NCBI RefSeq assembly: GCF_001027105.1
Contig: NZ_CP011526.1
Coordinates: forward strand, 1,798,001-1,862,000
Length of the DNA: 64,000 nucleotides
Source: Staphylococcus aureus
GTDB lineage: Bacteria; Bacillota; Bacilli; Staphylococcales; Staphylococcaceae
Direction: 5' to 3'
Both the position numbers and the translations under genes were made by a program. The notes beneath the pieces were generated by a model, which had not been told where the DNA came from, ran no database searches, and worked only from the letters and a program-made list of their open reading frames with translations. Positions 51,136 through 60,123 of this stretch are shown here, one piece after another. Each line of letters begins with the position of its first letter. Position 1 is the first letter of the stretch.

Positions 51136-51777
51136 TCAAATATGTATTCCTAAATTATACAGCCTTAATCCAGCAGCTACTTTCGAAACTTCCAACTTAG
51201 TTGATATAAGGTTCAATAGTTTGTTTCGTTCTTTTTCAGATAAACCAGAACTTAAATTGATATTATTGACTTCATAAAAATTATAGACTAATGCCTCTAT
51301 TTGCTTTTTAGGCATAAGTAAGTCGACTGAAAACTGATTTACGTCGCTTTCATAAATCATTTCATGTAAATTCTTTAGACTATTATCGTTACTATCTCTC
51401 ATTAAGTCTGTATTTTTAAATAAATAACGGCCCAATTCACGAGCTATTGAAAATCTTGTATTATTAATCGAGTGATTATTATTAATATAGATTGTTCTTC
51501 CACTTAAATAACCCGAAGTATTACCCTCCATTTTAATATATCTAACATTTAAATTAAGTTGAAATAATAGCTTGTCTATGTCAATAGCAAAGTGTTCAGA
51601 AGTAATAAAAAGTTGATCCATTTTGTCCTTTATAAATGCCTGAAATAATCGAACTATTTTTGATTCTAAAATATCTTCATAATGAACTTTCTCAATAACT
51701 TTCAATTGATTCCCCACCCTAACTAAAAAAATCGAACCTACATCATTTAATAAATTTATAACTATAGGTGTAAACAT
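51136..51777 (-). CDS. IrrE/ImmA-like protein lacking the HExxH zinc site
   Basis: A 213-residue protein. The C-terminal half has the IrrE/ImmA layout: a helix RFSIARELGRYLF, then MIYESDVNQFSVDLLMPKKQ, and an end motif VSKVAAGLRLYNLGIHI. In active members the helix contains HELGH; here both His are Arg (RELGR), while Glu and the downstream Glu remain. It is therefore probably a non-peptidase descendant, perhaps a binding or regulatory protein. No adjacent repressor gene is seen. ATG 51777 is used. Confidence 0.7.
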   Translation of the reverse strand: MFTPIVINLLNDVGSIFLVRVGNQLKVIEKVHYEDILESKIVRLFQAFIKDKMDQLFITSEHFAIDIDKLLFQLNLNVRYIKMEGNTSGYLSGRTIYINNNHSINNTRFSIARELGRYLFKNTDLMRDSNDNSLKNLHEMIYESDVNQFSVDLLMPKKQIEALVYNFYEVNNINLSSGLSEKERNKLLNLISTKLEVSKVAAGLRLYNLGIHI

Positions 51778-51890
51778 TATTAAAATAAAACCCCTCTACT
51801 ACTATATGTAACGAAGGGACATGATTTCAAAATAAAATACCTTTTTTATAAATTTATTATAATATTTTTCATTATACTATACAACCGAAT

Positions 51891-52076
51891 CTAATCTAAC
51901 GATCCTGAAAAGAAAAATAACGGCGGTTCCGCTTCATATTCATTTTTGTCCAAGTGTTCTTTTTCAATTATTTGATTGACGGTTTTCCAATTTTTTACTT
52001 CATGCTCTTTTAAAAAATGGCTATGAAAAATTCTATCCCCATAGATTTCTTCATAGCCAATGCTAATTTGTTTCAT
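51891..52076 (-). CDS. 61-residue protein, third gene of a small cassette
   Basis: It begins MKQISIGYEEIYGDRIFHSH and ends EAEPPLFFFSGSLD; soluble and charged, with no family recognised. It starts one base after the stop codon of the 58-residue membrane protein gene, implying coupled translation. The last 16 codons recur as a remnant at 54850-54905. Confidence 0.6.
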   Translation of the reverse strand: MKQISIGYEEIYGDRIFHSHFLKEHEVKNWKTVNQIIEKEHLDKNEYEAEPPLFFFSGSLD

Positions 52077-52077
52077 G

Positions 52078-52254
52078 TCATTTCTTTAAAATTCCTAAAA
52101 ATATATAAACTAAAAGCATAAGTAACACAGCAAAAATTGCCGAATATATAATTATTGAAAAAGCATTGCTTTGCATTGGAACTAAATAATTTAAAGTACA
52201 AAATAATAATAATGCTAAAATTCCAACTTTAAGTGAATATTTTAATCTATCCAT
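52078..52254 (-). CDS. 58-residue two-helix membrane protein
   Basis: The frame from ATG 52254 reads MDRLKYSLKVGILALLLF and continues with a second membrane segment (SIIIYSAIFAVLLMLLVYIF), ending GILKK. AAGGGTGA just upstream overlaps the stop codon region of the secreted-protein gene. Size and position suggest an immunity or accessory protein for the secreted product, which is inference only. Confidence 0.6.
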   Translation of the reverse strand: MDRLKYSLKVGILALLLFCTLNYLVPMQSNAFSIIIYSAIFAVLLMLLVYIFLGILKK

Positions 52255-52264
52255 AAAATCACCC

Positions 52265-52781
52265 TTACTGATATCCCCATTTTTCTCCTGTCAGAACGTA
52301 TTCCCCGGCTGCATACTTTTTAGTTTTTAATTTTATATATATTCCCTTACTAGTATCAATATTCGATGCAGCTATAGATCCAAGGAAACCACCAACACCT
52401 GCGCCAACTAAACCTCCTGTTAGTGCAGAAATAACGCTAATAGCCCCCGCACCTAAAGCAGCTATTGTTTTTGTATATGCAGAAGAAAGATATAATGTTG
52501 CAGTATCTTTACCTGTTTCTACATATTGAGTTTTACCCGCTCTCAATTGGTCTTCAGCTTTATATTTTTTTATTTCTTCTTTTGTAAATATATCTTCCAG
52601 TTTATAACCTTTTTTCTCAAGTTCATCAAATAAATTTTGGTTACTCAAATATATTACCTTTGCTTGAGAATGGTCTAACTTATCTTCAGCATGAGCTACA
52701 TCTGAATTATAAGATAATGAAATTGGACTAACAAATAATACACCAGCAGCTAATAATAAAGATTTTTAATTCGTTTTTCAT
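52265..52781 (-). pseudogene. Secreted Gly-rich protein gene with frameshifted signal peptide
   Basis: From ATG 52781 the frame MKNELK meets a run of five A (plus-strand T at 52763-52767). One base fewer would continue as SLLLAAGVLFVSPISLSYNS, then DVAHAEDK, a signal peptide with an AHA cleavage site. It would run on into the open 127-codon frame SNQNLFDELEKKGYKL. The mature part has a hydrophobic Gly-rich core (IAALGAGAISVISALTGGLV) and a basic C-terminal domain ending GEKWGYQ. A short product could start at TTG 52648 but would not be exported. The family is unknown; it is bacteriocin-like in composition only. Confidence 0.65.
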
Positions 52782-52794
52782 TAGTTTCTTTTAG

Positions 52795-53470
52795 ATGATT
52801 TTTGTATTTAGATTTCGTATAAACAGAAACTAGATTTTTTCATGATCGACCTATCTTTTGTCCAGATACAGTGAGACCCTTGTCATTTAAATGATTTTTA
52901 ATTCGTCTTGTACCAAAGACTTTTCTATTAGAATTAAAAATATTTATGACGGCATGTTCTATGTTTGAATCATCTTTAGTGATTTTATTATCTTTTCTTT
53001 TTATAGAATCATAATAGGTACTTCTTAGTATTATCAGGACTTTACACATTGCTGATACTGAATATTGATGTGCATTCTTTTGAATGACTTCTATTTTTGC
53101 CCCATAATCAGCGCTACTTGCTTTAAAATATCGTTCTCCATTTTTAAATGTTGAACTTCTTTGCGTAATTTAATCAGCTCTTTTTCTTCATCCGATAAGT
53201 TATCTTGGTGATTGAATGTACCCGTGTTTTGATGTTGCTTTATCCATTTTCCTACATTTTATAACCGCCATTTACAAACGTCGAAGGTGTGAAATCATAC
53301 TCGCGTATAATTTCATTCCTAGGCTTACCATTTTTATATAATCTAACCATTTGTAACTTAAACTCTGAACTAAATGATCTTCTTTCTCTTGTCATAATAA
53401 AATCGCCTACTTTCTTAAATTAACAATATCTATTCTCATAGAATTTGTCCAATTAAGTGTAGACGATTCA
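52795..53470 (-). mobile_element. IS3-family remnant, copy A
   Basis: On the minus strand, ATG near 53395 opens an orfA-like product (MTRERRSFSSEFKLQMVRLY, then KNGKPRNEIIREYDFTPST) that soon frameshifts. Further on, an orfB fragment at 52840-53049 carries NSNRKVFGTRRIKNHLNDKG, the HTH_21 region, and then breaks off. The catalytic DDE domain is gone. The outer end (53394-53470, with AGAATTTGTCCAA) recurs at 59940-60016 in the same orientation. Confidence 0.8.
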
Positions 53471-53546
53471 ATCTATCAGCTAGAATCATATAACTTATCA
53501 GAAGCAAGTGACTGTGCTTGTATATTTGCCGATGATATAATAGTAG

Positions 53547-53754
53547 AGTCGCCTATCTCTCAGGCGTCAATTTAGACGCAGAGAGGAGGTGTATAAGGTG
53601 ATGCTTATTTTCGTTCACATCATAGCACCAGTCATCAGTGGCTGTGCCATTGCGTTTTTTTCTTATTGGCTAAGTAGACGCAATACAAAATAGGTGACAT
53701 ATAGCCGCACCAATAAAAATCCCCTCACTACCGCAAATAGTGAGGGGATTGGTG
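53547..53754 (+). ncRNA. sprA1: SprA1-type RNA encoding a PepA1-like toxin
   Basis: A -10 box TATAAT (53536-53541) precedes a structured leader. Its CCTATCTCTC can pair with the ribosome binding site GAGAGGAGG, masking it, as in known SprA1 RNA. A terminator with arms AATCCCCTCACTA and TAGTGAGGGGATT ends it (53718-53750). In the known system a short antisense RNA from the opposite strand of the 5' part blocks toxin translation; its promoter is not assigned here. Confidence 0.78.
53601..53693 (+). CDS. pepA1: Type I toxin peptide PepA1 (Fst/PepA family)
   Basis: A 30-residue membrane peptide beginning MLIFVHIIAPVISGCAIAFF and ending SYWLSRRNTK. This is the S. aureus SprA1-encoded pore-forming toxin pattern: one hydrophobic helix and a basic tail. 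GAGGAGGTG precedes the ATG and is predicted to be sequestered in the RNA. It acts at the cell membrane. Confidence 0.85.
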   Translation: MLIFVHIIAPVISGCAIAFFSYWLSRRNTK

Positions 53755-53894
53755 TATAAGTAAATACTTATTTTCGTTGTCTTAATTATACTGCTAATTT
53801 TTCTTTTTGTAAAATATGCAAGGTTTTAAAGAGAAACATCAAGAACTAAAAAAGGCTCTATGTCAAATTGGACTGATGCGTTCAATATCCGAAG

Positions 53895-54130
53895 TTAAGC
53901 AACTAAACATTGCTTAACTTCCTTTTTACTTTTTGGAGCGTAAAGTTTTGAACATAATAATATTCGATTGCGCAAATGATTGTAACTTCCATAACCAAAA
54001 GATGTACGTTTAATTAATTTTATTTTGTTATTTATACCTTCTAAAGGACCATTTGATAAATTGTAATAATCAATGGTTACACTATTAAAAGTGTCACAAA
54101 TTCTTATGAATCTGGCATAAACTTTGAATT
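53895..54130 (-). mobile_element. ISL3-family transposase C-terminal remnant
   Basis: On the minus strand the frame reads YYNLSNGPLEGINNKIKLIK, then RTSFGYGSYNHLRNRIL and ends at a stop codon at 53895. SNGPLEGINNKIKxIKR is the ISL3 transposase C-terminal signature containing the catalytic Glu. Upstream, the frame shifts and the rest of the gene is lost; bases to about 54250 may be further decayed transposase. Confidence 0.78.
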
Positions 54131-54264
54131 AACTAAATAAGTAAGAAAACCTCGGCACTTTATCATTTTAATAGTGTCGAGATTTTTATAGATACTACAA
54201 ATATTTATAACATAGTTAAACTCATCTAATGACTTATATTTTTGTTTCATCACAATATGAACAA

Positions 54265-54642
54265 TTATTTATTGGACGTATTTTGCTCTTTTTTTATTTC
54301 AGAAACTGACTTAGGATTTTTATTAAATTTTCTACCCAATTCATCTGTATAAGAAATATCGGTATCAAATTGAAAATCATCAACAGATCTTATACCAGCT
54401 GTAAATGATAACTTTTTATCATTATTTATATAACCACTAATAGAATAACCATCCATTGGGTTTTCTTTAAAATTAGCGAAGCTTATATTTTTATAACCTT
54501 TCACATTGTACTTCATATAAATCGTTATTCTTTCTTTTTGTTCATCATAATATTTCTTTTCGTCATATTTCATCTTCAAAAAGATTCCGCCTAGAATCAA
54601 TATTAAAATTATAATTACAATCATAAGATATTTTTTATTCAA
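54265..54642 (-). CDS. DUF1433-like membrane-anchored protein
   Basis: A 125-residue protein. An uncleaved N-terminal helix (YLMIVIIILILILGGIFLKM) is followed by an extracellular domain with ITIYMKYNVKGYKNISF and GYSISGYINNDKKLSF, typical of staphylococcal DUF1433 proteins, which are often multiplied in genomic islands. AAAGGAG precedes TTG 54642. The function is unknown. Confidence 0.75.
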   Translation of the reverse strand: MNKKYLMIVIIILILILGGIFLKMKYDEKKYYDEQKERITIYMKYNVKGYKNISFANFKENPMDGYSISGYINNDKKLSFTAGIRSVDDFQFDTDISYTDELGRKFNKNPKSVSEIKKEQNTSNK

Positions 54643-55161
54643 AAATCAATCTCCTTTTCATTGTACTTATTGACGAACATTTTGAATAAATTAAGCATAT
54701 TGAGTTTTACGATGATTGTATAAACGTTACAACCCATATGATTGTTGGTTTTAACATTAGTCAATTTTTCTTTCTTATAATCTTAAATCATGATTTGGTT
54801 TACTTTAACACTTAAATAATTATATTTTTATCCATTCTATTCATAACATTTATTCAATTGGACCTGAAAAGAAAAACAACGGTGGTTCCGCTTCATATTT
54901 GTCAATAGCGGTTTAAGATTGGCGTGTTTTAAATACTTAATCACTTTCAAAATCTTTTTAGTCAGTATGATTCTTCTATAATCTTAAAGATTTTCATATT
55001 ATAATATTACACATTTTTTCGAAATCTTATTTAAACTTATTTACTAGTTTCCTTGTGGATTGTTGGTTGTGTTTTAGAAATTCACGTCACAAGTTCAATA
55101 TAAATATTGTTTTTTTACTTTTTATAAAAGTTTGAGCGGTGGCATAAATATATAGATAAAT
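54643..55161. other. Intergenic region with a fragment of the small cassette
   Basis: About 520 AT-rich bases. The minus strand at 54850-54905 encodes KYEAEPPLFFFSGPIE and a stop codon, nearly identical to the end of the 61-residue protein at 51891. It is therefore a leftover of a second cassette copy. Nothing else is recognised. Confidence 0.6.
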
Positions 55162-58100
55162 CTAAAAATTACGCCTAATTTTTGACATGTCATTCTTAAT
55201 TATTTTCTTATTATATTTGCCATCGTCATAAAAAACATTGTACCACCATTCTTGTCTATCTCGAAGAGAAATTTTTTCTAGATATATTTTCCATCCAATA
55301 GACAATTTTTTAGTATTAAGAAAGTTTAATAAACTTTCTTTTTTAATAAGTAAACATTCATTATCAAATTCGAGTAATTTAGAATTAATACATATTGTTT
55401 CACCAAATTTAGTTTTCCATACTCCTTCTTCCGTTTGTATTAATGAAAAATAATCTACTATTTCTTTACACGGAATATAAAAACTTATTGATTTGTCCTT
55501 AACAGAATAATCTAACTCCCAAAAATATTCATAAATAGCTGGACATAATTTACCATCTGATTCAGTTAAATATCCCTCTTTATAATTTTTATAAGCTTCG
55601 CTCCAATAATATTCATATAAATATATACTATGTGCTCGAGGAATATTAATACCTCTATCATAATTATTTTCATAACCTTTGATAATTTCATTACTATCTT
55701 CTTTATTATAAAAATATCCCATCGCTAAGAAATAACATGAGTCTCTATCTTCAAATGGTATTTCTTTCTCTCTCTTTTCAAAATTAAACTTTGAGCTTAA
55801 ACATATATATCTATGATTGTCTATATCTATTTCTAAAAATAATTTTGTTTCATCAAAAACTTTGGTATTTTTTACCCATTCATTCGATTGATGCGAAGGA
55901 AGTGGTGAGGGTACTAGTATTTTTGATTCTTTATCAATTTCAAGTAATAGTAAAGTAGGATCAATATCTCTAATATAATCATCCCATAGTCCAGAATATT
56001 GAACATCAGGAAATTTATCTACAAGTTTAGCTAAAATTTCATAGTAAGCAATCCATTGATATTTTTTGCTAATTCTTTCAATTGAATTATTAAAGTTATC
56101 ATAACGATTAACCCACATATCAAATTCACCATGTAATTTTGCATCATAACCCATTTCAAAAATCCTCATTAATGCTATATTACTTAAGTCTTGATCACTT
56201 TTAAAACCCTTTACCCAGTTTCGTACAGCATAACCAAATACATATCTGCCAAAATCGCCATATGCCCCAGTTCCTCTTCCATATTCCGTTGTCATTGAGT
56301 TTTTAATTTTATCGATAGAAAAATGTAAATGGCTATCTAATTTGTTTTTTAAAGATTTTATGTAATCGTCTATATTTAAATTCGAATATTCTTTTTTATA
56401 CCAATTACTTTTATAAGGTGGCCTAATTTTTTCTAAATTTATATTAGATATATCTTTTGATAAACTAATATATTCAATTGTTTGCCTAGCATAATCTCTC
56501 ATTAAAATATGAGGATATACCATTTCTTTATCAAATATTTCTTCATAAATATAATTAGCAATCTCTATATGTATTTCACAAATGTCGATTCGAAGTGTCG
56601 CCCCTAAAACAGAAGCATATAATCTTTCGACTATATATGGATCATTGTTATTTTCAAATAATTTTAATAAACCAATAATTTTAGTTGGAAATGTTTTGAA
56701 TAATTTTACTAAAGATTTAGTACCGAGATCTCTTAATTTATTATTAGTTGCAGAAAATATCCACGTTAAAAAAATCATATATTTTTCCGCAGTTTCTTCA
56801 TCTAATTTCTTATAGTTACTAAATAGCCAATTAATAATTTCAAAAACCTTTTCATTATTTATAGATATATATTGAGTCCATAAAAAATCTCTTTTTCCTA
56901 AATTGCATTGTTTCAATAATTTATGTAAAGCCCAAATATTTAACGGATGGTTTTTTTGAGGCATTTTTATTAATAAGACATCTAAAAAATTATTTCTAAA
57001 TGCATCATAAGGAATAACATTATCGGATATATAGCATTTAGTATGTTTACTTATGCTACCATCTTTTCTCCATACTAAACTATTTATAAAAGAATATATC
57101 ATGTTATAATTGTTTTTAAACTGTGGAAATACTTCAAATAGCTCTATATTAAATTCATTTGCTAATTTAATAAAAAGTTCATTAATAAGACCTCTATTAT
57201 AAGATAAATCGTCTTCCTTTTGAAAATACCTTGTCACTTTTTCATCTGACTGTAATTTAGTTACTAAATCTCTTTTATCAACATTTCTATATTTCTCTAA
57301 AAGGTATTCTGATAAAAAGTAATCTCCCATACGCTCATACGAAAAATAAATAATCATTTCACCTTTATAGCCAGTATTTTTAATTAATATATTTTCATCT
57401 ATTAGCGCTTCTAAAAATCTATTTGACTTTTGAACATACTCTTTAGCTATATTATTAACAACAGTATAGGATTCCTCATAATTTAGTTGATTAAATTCTG
57501 AGTCGTTCATTAATTCAACTAATCCTTTTATTACTTTTTGTACAACATTAATATTTTTATCAAAATCAAATTTATCTTCCTTAGATAAATTAATATTTAC
57601 TGTCTTAAGAACATTTGTAAATAGCTCTGCAACACTTATAGTTTGGTCAAATTCCTTAAATTTATTTACACAGTACTCACACATTAGTTTTAAAAATAAT
57701 GGATTGTTGAATTCTGGATTTAATATAGGTAACTTAGGTAGCTCTAATCCATAAAAATCACAAAAAGATACAATTGGATTATAGTTTTCTTCCTTACTAA
57801 AACCTTCATGCTGAAATACTACAATATTGTTATCTTGTATTGCGTTTTTGGGTAATATAACATCTTCAAAAGGGGTTCTAATAGAAAATATTAAAGCTAT
57901 ATTAGAATACTTCTTTATATGGTTGATAAAGCTTTGAAAATAATTTCCCCATAACCTTTTACCTTCACCTTCATTAAGCGCATCAATAATAATAAAAGCT
58001 CTTTTTTTTGTTTCTTTGGCCTTATTACTTATTGACCTTAAAAAATTATCAACAGAATTTGTAACTTCTAAATCATTAAGTATTTGATGCCATGGATCTT

Positions 58101-59274
58101 CATTTTTAGTAAAAAATTGTCCCAAAAACAGATAAATAATATGATTTTCATCTCTAAGTTTTTTAGATAGATGCGCTAAAAGGTGTGATTTTCCTATGCC
58201 AGCTTCACCTTGAACTAGCAAATAAGGATAAAACAAGCATTCTTTACATGTTTCTTTTAAATACGTTTGATATTTTAATAATACTTTTTCGATTTTACTC
58301 ATATAAGTTTGAAGTTCTAATTTTTCATTCTCACTTATTTTGTATATATTACATTCATTATGTTCTGTCAGAAAAATATAAGGGTCAATATTAATTTCGT
58401 CTATCAATTCATAAATTTCACTTAAGTATTTTTTCTTTTCTTCAAACTCTTCTTCCAGTTCCAAATAATTATTGACTGATTGTTCTAAATTAGAGAATAT
58501 TTTTTTGAAATTCAAATAAATATTCTTTGCGTATTTTGATTTCATCTTATCTAAAATATCATTTTCGATATAACCTTTTAATTCTTTTAGATATGAAATA
58601 TTAGTATATTTAAAATTATTGGTAATAGAAATACCTTCTATAATTTTATTATTAATAGTATCGACATCATTATTCGCAGTATATCGTGAAGCTAAATTCG
58701 ATATATTAAATTCTAATTTTTCATTAATAAATTCTTCTTTTAAATATGACAAAGAATCTTCAAATAAAAGCGGAGATAATTCTTTTTTTAATAATTCAAT
58801 AGCGTGATCTTGCTTATTTATGTTTAAATTCAAAAACTCTTCGCATAAGTCTTGAGTTAAAATAATATCTTTTTTACTATCGAATAATATATTATGTGGA
58901 TTTGAAAAATTCTTATTTTTAATATTATTATTTTGATTTCCAATAAATATAAACTTTAATCGATAACCTTCTTCCATTTTATTTGTTAAATACTCTTTTT
59001 TTAGAGTGTCCTCTATTTTTTGCTTTTTACACGTTGCGGTAACTTGAATAATAATTTTATTCGTATTATCTATAAGATCAAATGCTGGTGCATTTTTTTG
59101 TTTTTTATTATGATTCTCAAGTGAATACCCATATACAATATTTAACAGGTCTCTAAAAAAATATTCGGAATATATATGATTATTTAAAATATTTATCTTT
59201 CCTAGTTCTTCAATCTTAGTATTAAGTCTAATTAGTGTATCAAGAAATTTTTCTTGATTCGTTGATCGTTTCAA
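55162..59274 (-). CDS. SMEK-like/STAND NTPase, candidate Avs-type anti-phage protein
   Basis: A 1370-residue protein. Residues 1-180 resemble the SMEK domain, with a possible nuclease-like core APAFDLIDNTNKIIIQVTAT and a later Lys. A linker with a coiled coil follows. A STAND P-loop NTPase comes next: Walker A LLVQGEAGIGKSHLLAHL near 357, Walker B RAFIIIDALNEGEGK near 430, a sensor-like LIFSIRTPFED near 465 and the NPLFLKLMCEY motif near 525. The remaining 800 residues are helical and repeat-like, with DYFLSEYLLEKYR early. Effector-STAND-sensor order is the Avs/NLR-like defence plan. GGAG precedes TTG 59274. No adjacent partner gene is evident, so it may act alone. The domain calls are mine; phage defence is inferred. 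Confidence 0.7.
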   Translation of the reverse strand: MKRSTNQEKFLDTLIRLNTKIEELGKINILNNHIYSEYFFRDLLNIVYGYSLENHNKKQKNAPAFDLIDNTNKIIIQVTATCKKQKIEDTLKKEYLTNKMEEGYRLKFIFIGNQNNNIKNKNFSNPHNILFDSKKDIILTQDLCEEFLNLNINKQDHAIELLKKELSPLLFEDSLSYLKEEFINEKLEFNISNLASRYTANNDVDTINNKIIEGISITNNFKYTNISYLKELKGYIENDILDKMKSKYAKNIYLNFKKIFSNLEQSVNNYLELEEEFEEKKKYLSEIYELIDEINIDPYIFLTEHNECNIYKISENEKLELQTYMSKIEKVLLKYQTYLKETCKECLFYPYLLVQGEAGIGKSHLLAHLSKKLRDENHIIYLFLGQFFTKNEDPWHQILNDLEVTNSVDNFLRSISNKAKETKKRAFIIIDALNEGEGKRLWGNYFQSFINHIKKYSNIALIFSIRTPFEDVILPKNAIQDNNIVVFQHEGFSKEENYNPIVSFCDFYGLELPKLPILNPEFNNPLFLKLMCEYCVNKFKEFDQTISVAELFTNVLKTVNINLSKEDKFDFDKNINVVQKVIKGLVELMNDSEFNQLNYEESYTVVNNIAKEYVQKSNRFLEALIDENILIKNTGYKGEMIIYFSYERMGDYFLSEYLLEKYRNVDKRDLVTKLQSDEKVTRYFQKEDDLSYNRGLINELFIKLANEFNIELFEVFPQFKNNYNMIYSFINSLVWRKDGSISKHTKCYISDNVIPYDAFRNNFLDVLLIKMPQKNHPLNIWALHKLLKQCNLGKRDFLWTQYISINNEKVFEIINWLFSNYKKLDEETAEKYMIFLTWIFSATNNKLRDLGTKSLVKLFKTFPTKIIGLLKLFENNNDPYIVERLYASVLGATLRIDICEIHIEIANYIYEEIFDKEMVYPHILMRDYARQTIEYISLSKDISNINLEKIRPPYKSNWYKKEYSNLNIDDYIKSLKNKLDSHLHFSIDKIKNSMTTEYGRGTGAYGDFGRYVFGYAVRNWVKGFKSDQDLSNIALMRIFEMGYDAKLHGEFDMWVNRYDNFNNSIERISKKYQWIAYYEILAKLVDKFPDVQYSGLWDDYIRDIDPTLLLLEIDKESKILVPSPLPSHQSNEWVKNTKVFDETKLFLEIDIDNHRYICLSSKFNFEKREKEIPFEDRDSCYFLAMGYFYNKEDSNEIIKGYENNYDRGINIPRAHSIYLYEYYWSEAYKNYKEGYLTESDGKLCPAIYEYFWELDYSVKDKSISFYIPCKEIVDYFSLIQTEEGVWKTKFGETICINSKLLEFDNECLLIKKESLLNFLNTKKLSIGWKIYLEKISLRDRQEWWYNVFYDDGKYNKKIIKNDMSKIRRNF

Positions 59275-59564
59275 GTTTTAAGTCTCCTTTTAAAATGAAT
59301 ATTTCACTTCTTATAACTAATATTTAAACAAAATGATCACATAATAATATTTAATTTACAATATGCCACTACAGTGTCAACATTTTATAAACACTATTCA
59401 TTTGAACATGGTCTAAAACGAATAGGACATTGTAAATGATTAAATAGTCTGTCTCTAGTTGATGTATATGGTCATTTGTTATGCAGATAATAATTAATCT
59501 AATTAATTTTTACGTTTTAGTTACTTGGTTGTGATTGAGGCTTTTTGTATCTAGTTGTAATATT
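59275..59564. other. Upstream region of the STAND gene
   Basis: About 290 AT-rich bases between the STAND start codon and the IS3 remnant. The leftward promoter should lie here. No ORF or structured RNA was recognised. Confidence 0.45.
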
Positions 59565-60016
59565 CTCCTTTTTTAGAATCATAATAGGTACTTCTTGAAA
59601 TTTTTAGAACTTTGCACATTGCTGATACTGAATATTGATACGCATTTTGTTGAAAGACTTCATTTTTTGTCTCAAAATTAGCACTGCTTGCTTTAAATCA
59701 TCATTTTACATTATCAATCGATGTTTTTCTTTGCGTAATTTTATTAACTCTTTTTCATCACTTGTTAAAATGTCTTGATGATTGAATGACTCAGTATTTT
59801 GGTTTTGTTTTATCTAATTTGAGAAAGTTAATGATGTTAGATCATATTCTCGTATAATTTCGTTTCTAAGCTTACCATTTTCATAAAGTTTAATTATTTT
59901 AATTTAAATTATTTACTAAAAGCTCTTCAGTCTCTTGTCATAATAAAATCGCCTACCCTCTTAGTTTAACAATGTCTATTCTCATAGAATTTGTCCAACT
60001 AAATGTAGACGATTCA
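59565..60016 (-). mobile_element. IS3-family remnant, copy B
   Basis: A more decayed version of copy A in the same orientation. Matching landmarks are TTTAGAATCATAATAGGTAC, ATTGCTGATACTGAATATTG and the outer end AGAATTTGTCCAAC near 59984-60003. No frame longer than a few dozen codons survives. Together with copy A it brackets the sprA1, DUF1433 and STAND genes. Confidence 0.75.
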
Positions 60017-60123
60017 CTAAACTTCTAAAAAAATAAACCCCAAATTATAATAGTCTCAATATTAATATATTACAATTTATTCATAGGATTTTTATCATTT
60101 CAATTAATAGGTTGTTATCAGGG

